From: Magnaporthiopsis rhizophila
Taxonomy: Eukaryota; Ascomycota; Sordariomycetes; Magnaporthales; Magnaporthaceae
DNA: 64,000 nucleotides
Assembly (NCBI GenBank): GCA_003049465.1
Contig: PYSS01000056.1
Span: 62,001-126,000, forward strand
Direction: 5' to 3'
In this document: piece by piece, positions 20,560 to 33,225 of the stretch
Position numbering within the stretch: position 1 is the stretch's first letter
Layout of the letters: each line of letters starts with the position of its first letter
The notes under the pieces: model-generated
Seen by the model: only the letters and a program-made list of their open reading frames with translations
What the model was told of the DNA's origin: nothing
The model's database searches: none
Program-made: the position numbers and the translations under genes

Positions 20560-23126
20560 ATGCAGGAGCCGACAATATACAGGGCCCCAGTGGCCTCTGT
20601 TGACTCGGCCGACACCCCTGGCGACGATGCCATGGGCATAACCACAATTCGAAGCATGACCGTCGTCGACCCGGCGGCCGACAAACCCAACGACGACTTC
20701 CGAGACTTCATCATTCCCGAAGGTCAGCCTCCCGTCCCATGCCCATTTCCCCTCTCTTTGTCCGTAACTTGGGGCGATACGGGAAGGCCCTTGGGGCTGC
20801 CCCAGCGTGTTCCTTGCCCGGCTTGGTTGTCCTGTCTTGACGCCGTGCCCGTGTTTCGGCACCACCTTGGGCTCGGCACACCTGGCTTTTGGGACTGTGC
20901 GGAATTGTGACTGACAGGGACGCTCTTCCTGGCCAATACAGACCGGAAACTGGGTGTCTTCTCAACGACCATCCTGATCATCAACAGAGTCGTAGGGACG
21001 GGCCTTTACTCGACACCGTCCGCCATTATTGCCCGGACAGAGAGCGTCGGCGCCACGCTTCTTTTCTGGGTGTTGGGTGGTCTAATGACTTTTGCGTAAG
21101 TTTTCTTTTGCTACCCGTTTATCGAATCGAATTTTGCCATTAAATCCCGGCAGTGCTAACATTGCTTTTAGTGGGTGAGTTTGCTGTCATAGCCACGAAT
21201 TGCCGCCCACAGCTCTTCACTATTTGGTGGTGCCCTGCTAACTCGCTCGGGCTGTCAAAGTCTCTTTGTATATCTCGAGTATGGAATCGCACTCCCCCGG
21301 TCTGGTGGGGAGAAGGTTTATGTAAGATCCCTGCTATGGATGTTGACGATCAGTGATGTATACTTTTAGTTTCATCGTCTTCTTGTTCTAACATGCATGG
21401 CTGCAGCTGGAGAGGGTGTATCAAAAACCACGATATTTGGCCACCTGCATATTCGCTGTACAGTTTGTCCTGTTCGCCGTGTCTACAGGCAACACAATCA
21501 GCTTCGCCAACTATGTCATGAAGGCCGCCGCCCATGAACCCCAACTCCCGAGTTCTTCAAACTCCCCCTCGACCGCCGGCCTCCAGTCGCCGGCCTCCGA
21601 CACGGACTGGCCCACGCGTGGAGTTGCACTCGTTGGCATCACCCTTGTGTGCCTCATCCACGCCTTTGCCCCAAAGATGGGCATCTGGCTCAGCAACATT
21701 CTGGGCCTCCTGAAGCTCATTATTCTAATGCTCGTTGTCTGCACTGGCTTCGCCGTTCTGTCGGGCAAGTCTGCGAGCAAGTCTCCTCAAAATTTCTCAA
21801 ATTTTCATGGTCCCGGAGAGGTGAAGTCACATAACGAAATGGAGGCCGCAGGCGGATATGCGCTGGCCCTGCTACAGGTCCTATACTCGTATAGTGGCTG
21901 GGAGAATGCCAATTACGTGAGTTGGGCTATTCCGGCCCTGGGAGCACTCCGTTCGGGCCCCGACTTATAACCCGCTTTGACTAACATGAGACGTTGCTTC
22001 TCGAAGGTTCTGACAGAGGTTCGGGACGCGCCCAAAACGCTGAAAATCGCTGCCCCATTGGCGGTATCGATTGTAACGGTGTTCTATGTTCTGGCCAACA
22101 TTGCTTTTGTAAGCTATACCTTTGTCTGAGCTTCGCTCTGGGTCATCGGGCTAACCTGACCACCGCAGTTTGCCGCCATGTCCAAGCAACAAATTGCAGA
22201 CGCCAGGGTCACTGTGGCTGCATCTTTCTTCGAAGCGGTAGGCTACCACGCAGGTCCGGAGGCATACCCCAAATGTGGCTGACAATCGGCGCACAGGCTT
22301 GGGGTGGCGGTGTGTTTGTGAAGCGCGTGGTGCCTTTTTTCATCGCGTTATCTGCCCTAGGAAACATCTTTGCCCAGTCGTTTGCGATGCCCCGAGGTAC
22401 GTCCCCAGACTCGACGCTCAGGTTTCACTTCCAAGCACAGGCACCCAACTATTACTGACACACGCGCCGTGCACAAAACCAGTCAAACAAGAGCTAGCCA
22501 AGGAGGGCATCCTCCCATTCTCGAGATTTTTCGCCAGCGACTGGCCTTTCAGCGCTCCCTCCGGGGCCATCTTTCTGCACTGGCTCTTCTCGGTGGTTCT
22601 CATCCTCGGATTGAACATACAAGAAACGTACACTTTCGTCACCAACATATTCATCTACACGGGCAACTGGATCAAGCTGCTCCTAGGCGTGGGCCTCCTG
22701 TACCTGAGGTACAAGCCAAACTCGGGCTGGACCGAACAGCGGACAAAGTTCAGCAGCTACACGCCCATGACCGTGTTTTGGATCATCTCGCTTCTCTACT
22801 CGTTGTCGGCTCCGTTCACGCCCATCGCTCTGTGGGGCAAGACTATCCCTTATTACGTGATGCCCACGTTGGGCACGAGCATGCTGGCCATAGGGGTGGG
22901 CTACTGGCTGGTATGGGCAAATCTGCTTCCCATGTTTGGGTACCAGATACAGCACGAGGTTGTCCAACTACCAGACGGCAGCGAGAGAGTCAAATACGTC
23001 GTAAGTCATGCCTGCCACTCTGTGGTACTGTCGCGCCAAATCTCCTTCTTGAGGGGCAGGATGATTAACAATATTTTTTCTAGCATGTCCCGTCAAAACG
23101 GCACCGGTGCTGCTGATATCCTACAC
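20560..23126 (+). CDS. MUP1: MUP1-type high-affinity methionine / amino-acid permease (APC superfamily)
   Basis: Ten exons: 20560-20722, 20942-21095, 21172-21174, 21261-21321, 21407-21916, 22007-22108, 22169-22237, 22297-22396, 22483-23000, 23094-23126; 570 aa. The N-terminus is cytosolic and acidic. The first helix has NRVVGTGLYSTPSAI, the unwound APC substrate helix, and VYLEYGIALPRSGGEKVYLE follows as in the MUP1/LAT branch. YSYSGWENANYVLTEVRD and the C-terminal LPDGSERVKYVHVPSK also fit yeast Mup1. About 12 membrane helices are visible. The expected role is proton-coupled methionine or cysteine uptake at the plasma membrane; exact substrate is inferred. Exon 3 is only 3 nt (TGG); it supplies the Gly of TFAGLFVYLEYG and is flanked by two introns that both carry TGCTAAC branch sites. 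ATG context is CCACCATG. Confidence 0.9.
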
Positions 23127-24239
23127 ATTTATGATGACCTTTTCTCGTTTCCTTTTCATGTGTGGCATCTTGGTCAATGCGTGGCGTTCCGAAGCCGTGA
23201 TTTGTTTGGGATTTCTATCTTTTTTTTTAATGTTATTTTCCATGGGCTGGCCTCCCGGATGGAAGCCAGCCATTTACGCAGATATGTTAGTTGCTATATC
23301 AATGAGCAGCTTCAGTGATACAATCCGCTATGCACATGGCGTTGCCAGTTGAGGACTCGGATATACCTACATGCCTATGGAGCAGGCTGAGGCTCGGAAG
23401 CGGAGGGGAAGAATAAGTGAACCAAATACCTGGCATGGCTTGTTTTGCTGATTGTGAAGCATGGGACTGGTGATCCAAAAAGGGGGCATCCCTACAAGCG
23501 GGAAGCTCAGACATCAATTGGACCCCTATAAAACGGGCTACAAGGGACGGCAGCCGCCTGGCGGCCTTAGGCAGTGCTCAGACTGCCCCACCTTCCGCCT
23601 TGGACCAACACCTCCAGTTCCGGGTGATGCGGTGCGGACAAGGATGTGCCAATCCAATGCGCCCGCTAGAATTGACAGTCTGGTTTGATCGTAGCCCGAT
23701 TGACCGCGAGCTCCCGCAAAAAAATATCTACGCCTTATGCTCCGAGACACCTAGCCTCGCAAGATCAAGGAAGCAACGGCCAGGCAGGGACCCAATCGAG
23801 CCCCGGCAGCGATGTCGGACGTCTGTTGTTTTTGCATAGTAGTCGCTACCAAGCTCGGATGAGGCCGCCCCCGCCTCCAAGTCTCATCAACCATCGCTTC
23901 ATCCCGCACTCCCCGACGACGAACCCTCTTCCGACCCCGACGACGCCGCCACCGCCGCCGCCACCAGCCAGCGTGCGCACTTCGCTTCGTTACCGAGATC
24001 ACACTGCTGCCGTCCACCGAGCCGAGCCGTCGAGCAGCCGAACAAACCCTGGGACGACGACGGCATCCACAAAAAAAAAAAAAAGAGGAGGATCCAAACA
24101 CACCACAGCGGGCCCTTCACCGTGGCCGCCATTTTGAACAAACAAGAGCAGCATCCCACATCCACATACCGCAACCAGGCTGTCGAGCCGCTGGCCAGGC
24201 CGAGCCGGGAGAGCCGTGCTCGGCATCAAATAACCAGTT
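23127..24239. other. Intergenic: permease 3' side and PIK1 promoter
   Basis: 1.1 kb. The second half is C-rich and encodes only a low-complexity proline frame (23685-24137) that I take to be leader sequence. No gene is supported. Confidence 0.4.
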
Positions 24240-27200
24240 ATGTCTTGGGAGCTGCTGCAGCGGTTTCTCGACAGCGACGTTTTCAATTCGAATCCTTTTC
24301 TATCTGTTTCCTACCTCTCGTGAGCGAACCCCCTTTTTTCCACTCCCCTCCACCGCCCTATTTTTTTTTTTCTTGATCTGAGGGGTAACTCGCCGCACCC
24401 CGTCCATTTCACTGCCGACTCCAATTATATGGACCGTGCTGTAGAGAACCGGCAACACCCACCTGCTCTGTCACTCATGCCAGGAATGCGATGTGTAATC
24501 ATGTTCCGGCGAGGTGAGCTCCAGGCTTACTGACGCTGCTATTTCCGCCCATGTCGTAGGCGATATGCGGACCATGTCGGGATCCATTACGTCCTGTGCA
24601 ACAAGCTCCGGCAGTTTCCCTACGAGGACATCGAGTTTTTCCTCCCGCAGCTATGCCATCTGATCATTAGCGTGGATAATGAGTCGATGGCCTTGGAGGA
24701 GTTTCTTCTGGACTTGTGCGAGGAGTCGGTAACTGCGGCGCTCCTGGTTCGTCCTTCCCCCGCCCTGTCCCCTCCTCTTCCGCCCCTGACCGATGAAGAG
24801 GGGAAGCTGTTGCGGGCTCCTCGGCCGCGCCGTGCCTACTAATACTCTCTTGACAGACTTTTTGGCTGTTCCAAACGTACCTTCACGATCTCTCGTCCAA
24901 TCCACAAGCGGAGGCGTTCAAGACGTGCAGGAGGGTGTCCAACAAGGTACAGCACATCGTATTTGGTCTGGCGGATGCGGGCAGGAATGAGAAGATCAAA
25001 GAGAACATACTGCCAGTTATGGTCCTGGGCAGCTTTGTCCTCGCCGGCATCGGCGTCCCGGGCCTTGCTCACTGGGCGGGCCCCTTGGCCGTGGCGCAGG
25101 GCCGGAAACCTCAGCCGGCCGTCGACCTCGTTCCGGAGAACGTGTCGCAACCACAGAACAAGATGACGCGATCGCACACCATCAACACAACAACAACGAG
25201 GTCGAAGCGCTCCAAGGACTCGGGCCGAGTCACGAGCGCGCCGGATCCGTCCGTACCAGCAGTCGCCGTTTCTCCGGACCTGCCCAAGTCGCCCAGAGTG
25301 CCCAAGTCACGGCCAAGCTCGTCTGGGGGCTCTCGCACGCCGGCGGATCCCGACGGTGGCGACGGAAAGAAGCGGCCTTCGCAGCTGGAAATGCTCTCGG
25401 CTGAGGGGCGCCTCAGCTCGTCCTCGCTACCATTGCCGGAGCTGAGGTCGCCCAGGATGCAGGTCTCGCGCCCGGCAACGCCCGTCTCGGCCGGACTACG
25501 GCCATCCGAGCAATCCGTAAACCTTTCGAGACGGCACTCACACCACGTCAAGAAGGCCCTATCGAGCCAAGCCGAGATGAACTCGCTGCAGAAGGTGCGC
25601 CTGCTCAGGCAGAACTACTTCCGGTGCCAGACGGCGTTCCTGACGGCGCTCGAGGACATCTCGAACCGGCTGGTAATTGTTCCGAAGCCGGCGCGACTCA
25701 GCGCCCTCCGCGCCGAGCTGGCCCTGATAGCACAGGACCTGCCGGCCGAGGTCGACATCCCCATCATCTGCCCACCGACGCTGGTAAACGGGTCGCCCGG
25801 GCGGAGCAAGCACCATCGGATAGTGCGGGTGAACCCCGCCGAGGCGACGGTGCTTAACAGTGCCGAGAAGGTGCCGTATCTCGTCATGGTGGAGATTCTG
25901 CGCGACGACTTCACCTTTGACCCGGACGCTCAGGAGAACCAGAGGCTGCTGTCCACCATCTTGGCGGAACAGGGGTCTAGGAAGCGCATCTTCGACCTGA
26001 CCGAGTCGCCCCGCAACACTCCCACCAGCAAGGGGCCCAGTAGTGGCAGTCAGATTCCCGTGCCTGACAGCGTCTTTGAGCCGACGGCTGGCGACCTTGG
26101 CTCATCTCCCTTGATCAGGCCATTTGATGAAGAGGAGGTGCCGGCCGACGGTGGAATCAGTGGCGGCGGCGGGGTTGGCAGGCCGGAGCCCCAGGGTGCC
26201 GCGCCGCGCATTTCTAGCAGCGCGACGACTCTGACGACCCTGTCGGATCCTACGCCGCGAAGCTCAGCAGCATCGACGTCCCGGTCCAGCAGCCCGCGCC
26301 GGAAGGCCGGGCCCCCGCCTGAGCCGACGGGCATGGTGCGGAGCTACAGCCACAACCTGCGAACGGCAAACGTGGAACAACAACCCGACTTCTCTGCGCT
26401 CGCGACGCACATGCGGGCGGCGTCGCAGATGCTGGCGCAGCTAGAGGCCACGAGCGGGAAGCGGCCAAAACACGAGGTCGCGGCGATCCGGGCCAAGATC
26501 ATCGCCAGCATGCAGAGCCTCGAGGAGCAAAGCTTCGATCTGGACGACGGCAACGGGCCGACGTTTGATCTCATAATGGCAAAAGCCAGCGCGGCCGAGG
26601 CGGCAGCGGCAGCGGCAGCAAATGGGACCGGCGGTATAAGGCCGGATCCAGACGAGGAGACAGTGGCGGCAGCGGCGGCGGCAAGCCTGGACGGCGAAGC
26701 TAATGCTGGGGAGGCGCGGATGGAGAATGACTTCAAGACGGGCGGGCTGCAGCGCAAGGGCGACCGGGACGACCCTAGCGCGGCCGTGTTCGGGGAGGCT
26801 TGGCAGACAAAGAAGGAGCGGATCCGGCGGACGTCGCCGTATGGGTGGATGAAGAACTGGGACCTGATCAGCGTCATTGTCAAGACCGGGGCGGACCTGC
26901 GGCAGGAGGCGTTTGCGTGCCAGCTCATCCAAGTGTGCCACCGCATCTGGATCGACGCCAAGGTCAACGTGTGGGTCAAGCTGATGCGCATCCTGGTGAC
27001 GGGCGAGTCGTCGGGCCTGATCGAGACCATCACCAACGGCGTGTCGCTGCACTCCATCAAGCGGAGCCTGACGCTGGCTGCGGCGGCTGCGGCGGCAGAG
27101 GCGGCGGCCGGAGGGCTCGGGCCTGCCGCTGCGGTGGGAGCCACTTCAGGGGCCGGCGATCAGCAGGGGCCACAGAGCCCGGCGGCTCCTCCGCCGCCGA

Positions 27201-27970
27201 TACCGCGTCGTGGCGCCACGCGCATCGCGACACTAAAGGACCACTTCCTCAAAGCGTTCGGGCCCGAGACGGGAGATGCGTACAAGGCCGGGGTGGACGC
27301 GTTCAAGCGGTCGCTGGCGGCGTACAGCGTCATCTCGTACGTGCTGCAGCTCAAGGACCGACACAACGGCAACGTGCTCATCGACAGCGAGGGCCACATC
27401 ATCCACATCGACTTTGGTTTCATGCTGTCCAACTCGCCGGGCTCTGTCGGGTTCGAGGCGGCGCCGTTCAAGTTCACGCACGAGTATCTCGAGGTCCTGG
27501 GCGGCTTGGGGTCGCCCGAGTACGAGGATTTCAAGCGGCTGTGCAAGCAGGCGTTCCAAGGTTCGTGCTGTCTCTTGTGTGCCTGATTCTCTTATATCTC
27601 CTTCTCGTTTAGTGCTGACATGAAAGAAAAACGACGTGCGCAGCCCTCCGTCGATCGGCCGACAAGATCATCGACCTCGTCGCCATGATGGGGCGCGACT
27701 CCAAGATGCCGTGTTTTGGCGCGGGCGTGACGCAGACCACCAACAACCTGCGACAGCGGTTCCAGCTTCAGCTGAGCGCCGACGAGGCTGAGCAGTTTGT
27801 CGAGACGGACATGATCGGCAAGTCCCTGGGCAGCTACTACACGCGACTGTAAGCTTTTTTTTTCTGGACCATCTTGTGTTTTTTGCGTACCCCAAGCACT
27901 CTTGGCTGACAAAATGGAACGGCTTTGCAGATACGACACCTTCCAGTATAGGACCCAGGGCATCTACTAG
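24240..27970 (+). CDS. PIK1: Phosphatidylinositol 4-kinase Pik1 (type III beta)
   Basis: Exons 24240-24319, 24560-24746, 24857-27560, 27644-27848 and 27931-27970 encode 1071 aa. The enzyme converts PI to PI4P on Golgi and nuclear membranes and drives secretory traffic. The N-terminal 110 residues (WELLQRF.., YADHVGIHYVLCNKL, EFFLPQLCHLI) are the lipid-kinase-unique helical region that binds Frq1/NCS-1. A long Ser/Pro/Ala-rich middle follows. The catalytic domain starts near residue 740 with GADLRQE, has the catalytic loop DRHNGN near 922 and the metal-binding DFGF just after, and ends in YYTRLYDTFQYRTQGIY, the family's terminal signature restored by the last splice. An Ala-rich insert of about 45 residues interrupts the kinase domain between SIKRSLTLA and ATLKDHFL. 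The second donor is GTTCGT, a non-ideal but usable site. Confidence 0.95.
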
Positions 27971-28842
27971 CCCGGATATGTCTCTTTGGGCGTATCTCTG
28001 GTTGATCCTCGACGTAGTGACGATCTCTCATGCAATTCCTCTCTCCCTGTGGGGATTCTAGGCGACGGCGAATACGCCTGGGTGACAGCAGAAAGTATAT
28101 AGCAAATCTACTTAGATACCTCCCGAGCAACGACAACACCACATTTTTTTTCTTGCTTTCTCCCTTTGTTTTGTTGTTTCAGTCTCTCTCATCATTTGCC
28201 GTTGTCTTTCATTTCCTCGCATCCCGGCGGCGCCAAGAATGGCAGGATAGAATGTCTTCATCGCGACTTGCATTGGTGGTTTGTTTGTGTGTTTGGGCGA
28301 TAAATACAGTCCTGTCGGCATTTTTTTGAGTATATAATATACAGGTAAAAGGCTTCCATTGGCCTGTCTAGCATGTCCGACTCTTCCTTTTTTTTTCTTC
28401 CTCTTTATTCGGCGTATTCTTCCTGGATTGATTTGGAAACCCTTGTATCGGTGGTTGTCTTGGTTGTTGAAGAGGTTGGTTGGTAAGTCGGGTTTTGTGA
28501 TGGTGCGCCTCTAGACATGGAAAGAGCATGGAAACCAAGAGGCAACCGCCATCTGAAAACCTGGATTCAACAACAGCCAGGAATGGAAGGCGCAAGTGGC
28601 CACCAGAGCACCTTCCATTCACTCGCTTGATAGCACCCGTCGCTGGTATCTGATATCTGCCATGTTTTTGTGGTCGACTTTAGGTTCCAGCTTCCCTGAT
28701 ATCAACCTACCTCTTTTTCTTCTCGGCGCTTCGAGGAACATCCAGCTTCCTTCTGCTTTCTCTCGTCTGATCTAAAGAGCAACTGGACCAACTTGGCGCT
28801 TTTACCCAACTTCGCGTTCGCCGCTATCACCTTCTGAGAAGC
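27971..28842. other. Intergenic, 0.87 kb
   Basis: PIK1 3' region with T-rich tracts, then a leader for the next plus-strand gene. Nothing coding is visible. Confidence 0.4.
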
Positions 28843-30984
28843 ATGACGGATCGACGCCGCCGCCGCCGTGAGCGGCATGTCTGGTCAACCTTTGAGCTAA
28901 ACGCTGCCATCGCCCTGATATGCAAGGGCTCGCACAAGGTTCGACCTAGCAGCAGCAGCGGGTAAGCATTACGCCTACAAAGATAAATAAAAAAAGAAAA
29001 AAAAGGCAATAAGAACTTACCTTACTTACCTGGACGACCGAAAAAAACGAAAAAAAAAAAAAAACAAATACAGATTCGCCGTCGAGCTCAACAAGGCGCT
29101 CAACTCGAGGAGGGCAAACTTCCACGAGGGAGACATCGACGAGCGCGACATTGAGGATCTGCTGCGCTTCCTGCTGACCGAGAACAAGGCCGCCGTCGCC
29201 TTCACCGAGCGGACCATGCCCGCGTGCGTCACGCGCTCCAAACGAATGGCCTTCAGCCGCCGCATCGACTTTACGGGCAGCATGACGGAGTGGGACCACG
29301 GTGGCCGCAAGGACGCCGTCATGGGCCGCGAGCCGGGACAGCGCCGCCGAACTGTGCTGCCGTCGCTGGGGACGAAGCGCGGGTCTAGTCTGGACGACGG
29401 CAGCAGCAGCGGCGGCGGAGAGTATGAGGGGTCTGACGGGCTTGAGATAGGTAAGCGGGAGTTTTTTTTCTTTTTCTTTCTTCTCTTCTCCTCACTTGCC
29501 TTATGACTTTGCCATCACTTTGCCGTCAAACGTCACCAACATGAACCTGCTTTTCGTTTCTAGGCGAGCTGAGGGAGCGTGGACCCCAAAAGCCCATGGT
29601 GTTCAACCTCCCGCCTATCCGCGAGGCCATTGGCGACGTCTACGACATGGCCGACCCCAGAAACGCGCACCACCGTTGGCGCGCACAAGGGAGCGGCATC
29701 GTTCTGCCTTCGATACGGGACCAGCCATGGGCTGGCTTCGGTGGTATTGATGGTCATCAACCTGCCCTTCAGGCGCATGACATGAACAGTATGACGAGAG
29801 CACGCCGAGAATGGACTACTACTGCTGCTGCTGCTGCTGGGGCCCAAAGCGCCACAGACGGCCTTGGCGGCGGCGCACAGCAGGGCGTGACGAATGAAGC
29901 AGTACCCGCAGGCGCGGGTGCGGGTGCAACGTCCCTCTCGCCCTACATGTCGTCGGTGAATTCCGACGGCCGAATCAACACTGGTTACAGCACGGCCCCC
30001 ACCGGCTTTCCGTTCGAAGACGTTGGCGTTGGCATTGGTGGTGATATGGCCGGGCGAGGAGGCATGAGCAACACAAACAACAACAGCTACAACGGGCAGC
30101 AGGCGACCTGGGGCAACGTCATGTTGCTGCCCGTCGGACAAGGAGGAGACTACGACGAGAATCCTCGGCCGGGACCGACAGGAGCTTCACCCACTTACGG
30201 CGCCCAGGGACTCTCTGTCGATGGTGCCATGGGAAACATGGTGGTGGGTGGTGGCGGGGGATGGCAAGCAGACCCAACTGGAACTGGCGGCGGCCTGTTC
30301 GACAGGGCGCAGCCGCCCACCTTGGGCTCGGCCGTGATGACGGGCACTAACAACAACAGCAACGGCATGACTGCTTCCCATGGTCACAGGCCCTACTCGG
30401 GCAACGAGCAAGGCTTCTGGTCAAGTGGCGGCGGTGGTGGTGGTGGTGGTACATACTGCCAGCCTGGCGGATTCTACGACGCCAATGCAGCAGCAGGAGC
30501 AGGAGCAGACGATCTCGTCGTGCCCGGCAGCAGCAGCAATGTGGGCCCTGCTCACCTCATGCTGGGGCCCACTGCCAATGCTCTCCCGTCGTCGGCGTCT
30601 TCGTCCGCCGAGTGGGGCTGCGGCGGCGCACAGTATGACTCCGGATACCGGCACCTGGGGGTGACGAATATTGAGACGCAGCAGCAGCAGCAACAGCACT
30701 ACGATGCCGACGGGCCGTATGGAAGCAGCGGTACGACCATGGTCTCTGCGGGTGGGGGCAAAAGCGGTAGGCCGTACCCTGCCGTCGCCGCCGCCGCCGG
30801 TAATGGCCCTACTAGCGGCGACGGCACCAGCAACGTGGTCGAGGCCTCGAGCTCCACCGGCATCATGGCACAGAGACAAGGATGGGAGCCAGTGACTGGC
30901 CGCGGTGACGGCGGTGGCTACACGGCAGAGGAGGTTGCCGTGCCATTGTCGTACGGCGTACCACCCCAGCAGTACCAGCAGTAG
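28843..30984 (+). CDS. Unrecognised protein: basic N-terminal domain plus Gly/Asn/Gln-rich tail
   Basis: Exons 28843-28961, 29074-29450 and 29564-30984 encode 638 aa; introns of 112 and 113 bp have GTAAGC donors and CAG/TAG acceptors. The first 100 residues start with a run of six arginines (TDRRRRRRERHVW) and look globular: FELNAAIALICKGSHKV, FAVELNKALNSRRANFHEG, then DIEDLLRFLLTENKAAVAF. This could bind nucleic acid or protein, but I recognise no family. From about residue 160 the protein is low-complexity, with Gly runs, Asn pairs, a seven-Gln tract and Ala runs, ending in PPQQYQQ. Composition resembles disordered, prion-like tails of fungal nuclear regulators (inference). There is no signal peptide or membrane segment. 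The splice junctions keep frame, which supports the model. Confidence 0.72.
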
Positions 30985-33225
30985 CCAGACGGCGCGCCAT
31001 GAGGTGGGGAGATGCAAAATGAATGGGTTGCCTTGCACAGCAGCGGCGGTGTGTCCGCCCCGGGGCGGTTTGCGTCCTACCACCACATCTTTTGATTTTT
31101 TTTCCGTCGGCACTGCTCGGTTGGATGGGGAGGTGTGAGGGGTCGGCTATTATAACCTTGTTGATCGACGGCTCTGAGGGCCGTGACGTGATAGGAACGA
31201 CGGACAGGAAGAGGAGAGGAGGAAGCAAGACAGATACGGATAGAGTCGGCGGTAAACTTTGGGCATGTGGGGAGGGCGGCGGCGCGGCGGGCGTACAATA
31301 AGTGATAGTGTAAGCTTTTCCCGGGGTTCCGACGCGAGCGAGGCTGCTTAGTCTCGATGGTCTTTCCGGGTTCAGGGTACGAGGGAGGAGGGAGGAAAGC
31401 GGGGATGGGGTGATTCGCGTCGTATGGAATAGGTTGTCGGACTAGTCGCCACTTACCTACCCACCTAGGTGCCTTCCCAGATGGCTACCTAGGTACCCAG
31501 GTAGATTTGCTGGGCAGAAAGATGGACGTGGACGATGACGATGCCGCGGAACGGTCCGGCACTCCGGTTTTTCGTTTCTGCCCGACTAGGGAAAGGCGGG
31601 ACGGGGAGCAGGGCGGCAAGTATTGGGGGCATCGCAGGCATCATGGTGGTGTGGCGGGCGTCGTGATTGTTGGTGGTTATGAGAATCCTGAGGGTTATCC
31701 CCGGCGGCACACTTGGCCCGAACCAAAAACCCCATTTAAACCATTAGTGCAGGGCTCATCCAACGCCATACGAACAGAACAAAAAGTGAGGCTGTTTCCC
31801 GTCTCCCCCTGCATGTTCTTGGTGGTGGAAAGACGGACGGGGACGGGCGCCGCCGCCGCCGATCTATTTCCCAAAGCGCGGCGCCCGGCTCCCTGCCGAT
31901 CTTCTGCAGGGCCATGACTTTTGGTGGCGGACATGTGGTCTTGTCAAGAAGAGGGAAAATTTTGGGTGGCGTTTGAATAGGAGAAAGCCCTGAATGCAGA
32001 TCTCATGCGCGCGCGAGACTTTTTCAAAACAAAACCTTGGATATTGGACTCTGATAAGGATCAAAGCGACCATGATGGTGGTTGATTGGGCGCACCACCA
32101 CGAGGCACCCATGTTCGGCATATCGCTGCAATGTAGCGCAGCTATACCTATAATACAGACATGGTATGATTTACATACACACCACGACAGCCCCATTCTC
32201 GGAAAAACAGGTTACTTCTATCGTTGTCGTCAAACCAACCTAGGAAAGCAAAAAGGGTGGAGGGCGAAAGATGGTGTGATTCGGGTTTCGGGTTTACATC
32301 AAAAAAAGTCTTTTGTCATCATCTCGGCCGGATAGGGACATATCATTTGATGGCCAAGCTTATTGATTACACTCCGGCAGTCGAAAAAAAAAAAAAGGAT
32401 GCTGAGTGAGACGACGGGCTCCGACAACGGCTGGTCCGTCGGAAAATGCACTGGTTGATTCTAGAAGAGAAGAAGAAAAAAAACCGTCTCTTTTATTTTA
32501 TTTTCGAGGTCATGATCTGAGGGGTTTTAACGCTCTGAAAAGCGTAGACTAAGTGGGGCAAGATATTCAGTGAGGAAAAGATGGTAGAAAACCACCAAGA
32601 AACAATACCAGAAACAAAATAGAACCCATCCTTCTTCAGCTCGGCCGATTGGGCGGAGAGATCAGCCCGAGGGCGCAAGGCCGGAAATCCCCATTTCCGG
32701 CTCCCGCGCGGGATGATCTCGCCAGCCTCTCCTCCTTCTCCTCCTTCTCCTCCTCCCCACGCCGCGGGTTCCACCGCTTCTTGTTGAAAGACAATCAAGT
32801 AAGGCTTTTTTGTGTGAGTGTTCTCATCCGGAGATAGCCTTTAACGGCTGACCCGACGCCCAGTGAGGGCAGGGCGGTGAAAGTGCCAAAGCGTGGGGGA
32901 GGGGGAACACGTGGAATGGGGCAAAAGAAAGAAAAATGCATACGATCGTGGCTTTTGGTGTGAGCAAAAAAGAAAGATAATACTCAAGAGTCAGGAGTGT
33001 GTTGTCGTGATCAAAGAGTTGAAAGATCGACACGTAAAACAAATCGGAAAGAAAAAAGAGGTCAGACAAGGAAGAAGAAAAAAAAGCCTCAAACCACCTG
33101 ACGTTTTGCAGACGCCCCATCCATCCCCCACGCTCAATTATTCTGGAGGCAAAGCAGGGGGGCGAGTGATGATTCGTTCTTTTGGAAGCGGTTGCTCAGT
33201 GCTGCTCGGCCAAAGCTCTCTTTCT
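30985..33225. other. Convergent intergenic region, 2.2 kb
   Basis: Lies between the 3' ends of a plus-strand and a minus-strand gene. It contains a CCTAGGTA-type cluster at 31454-31504, A runs near 32385 and 32475, and no supported gene. Confidence 0.4.
31454..31504. repeat. Cluster of CCTAGGT / TACCTAGGTACC motifs
   Basis: Two CCTAGGT palindromic cores within 50 bp, flanked by TACC units. Confidence 0.7.
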
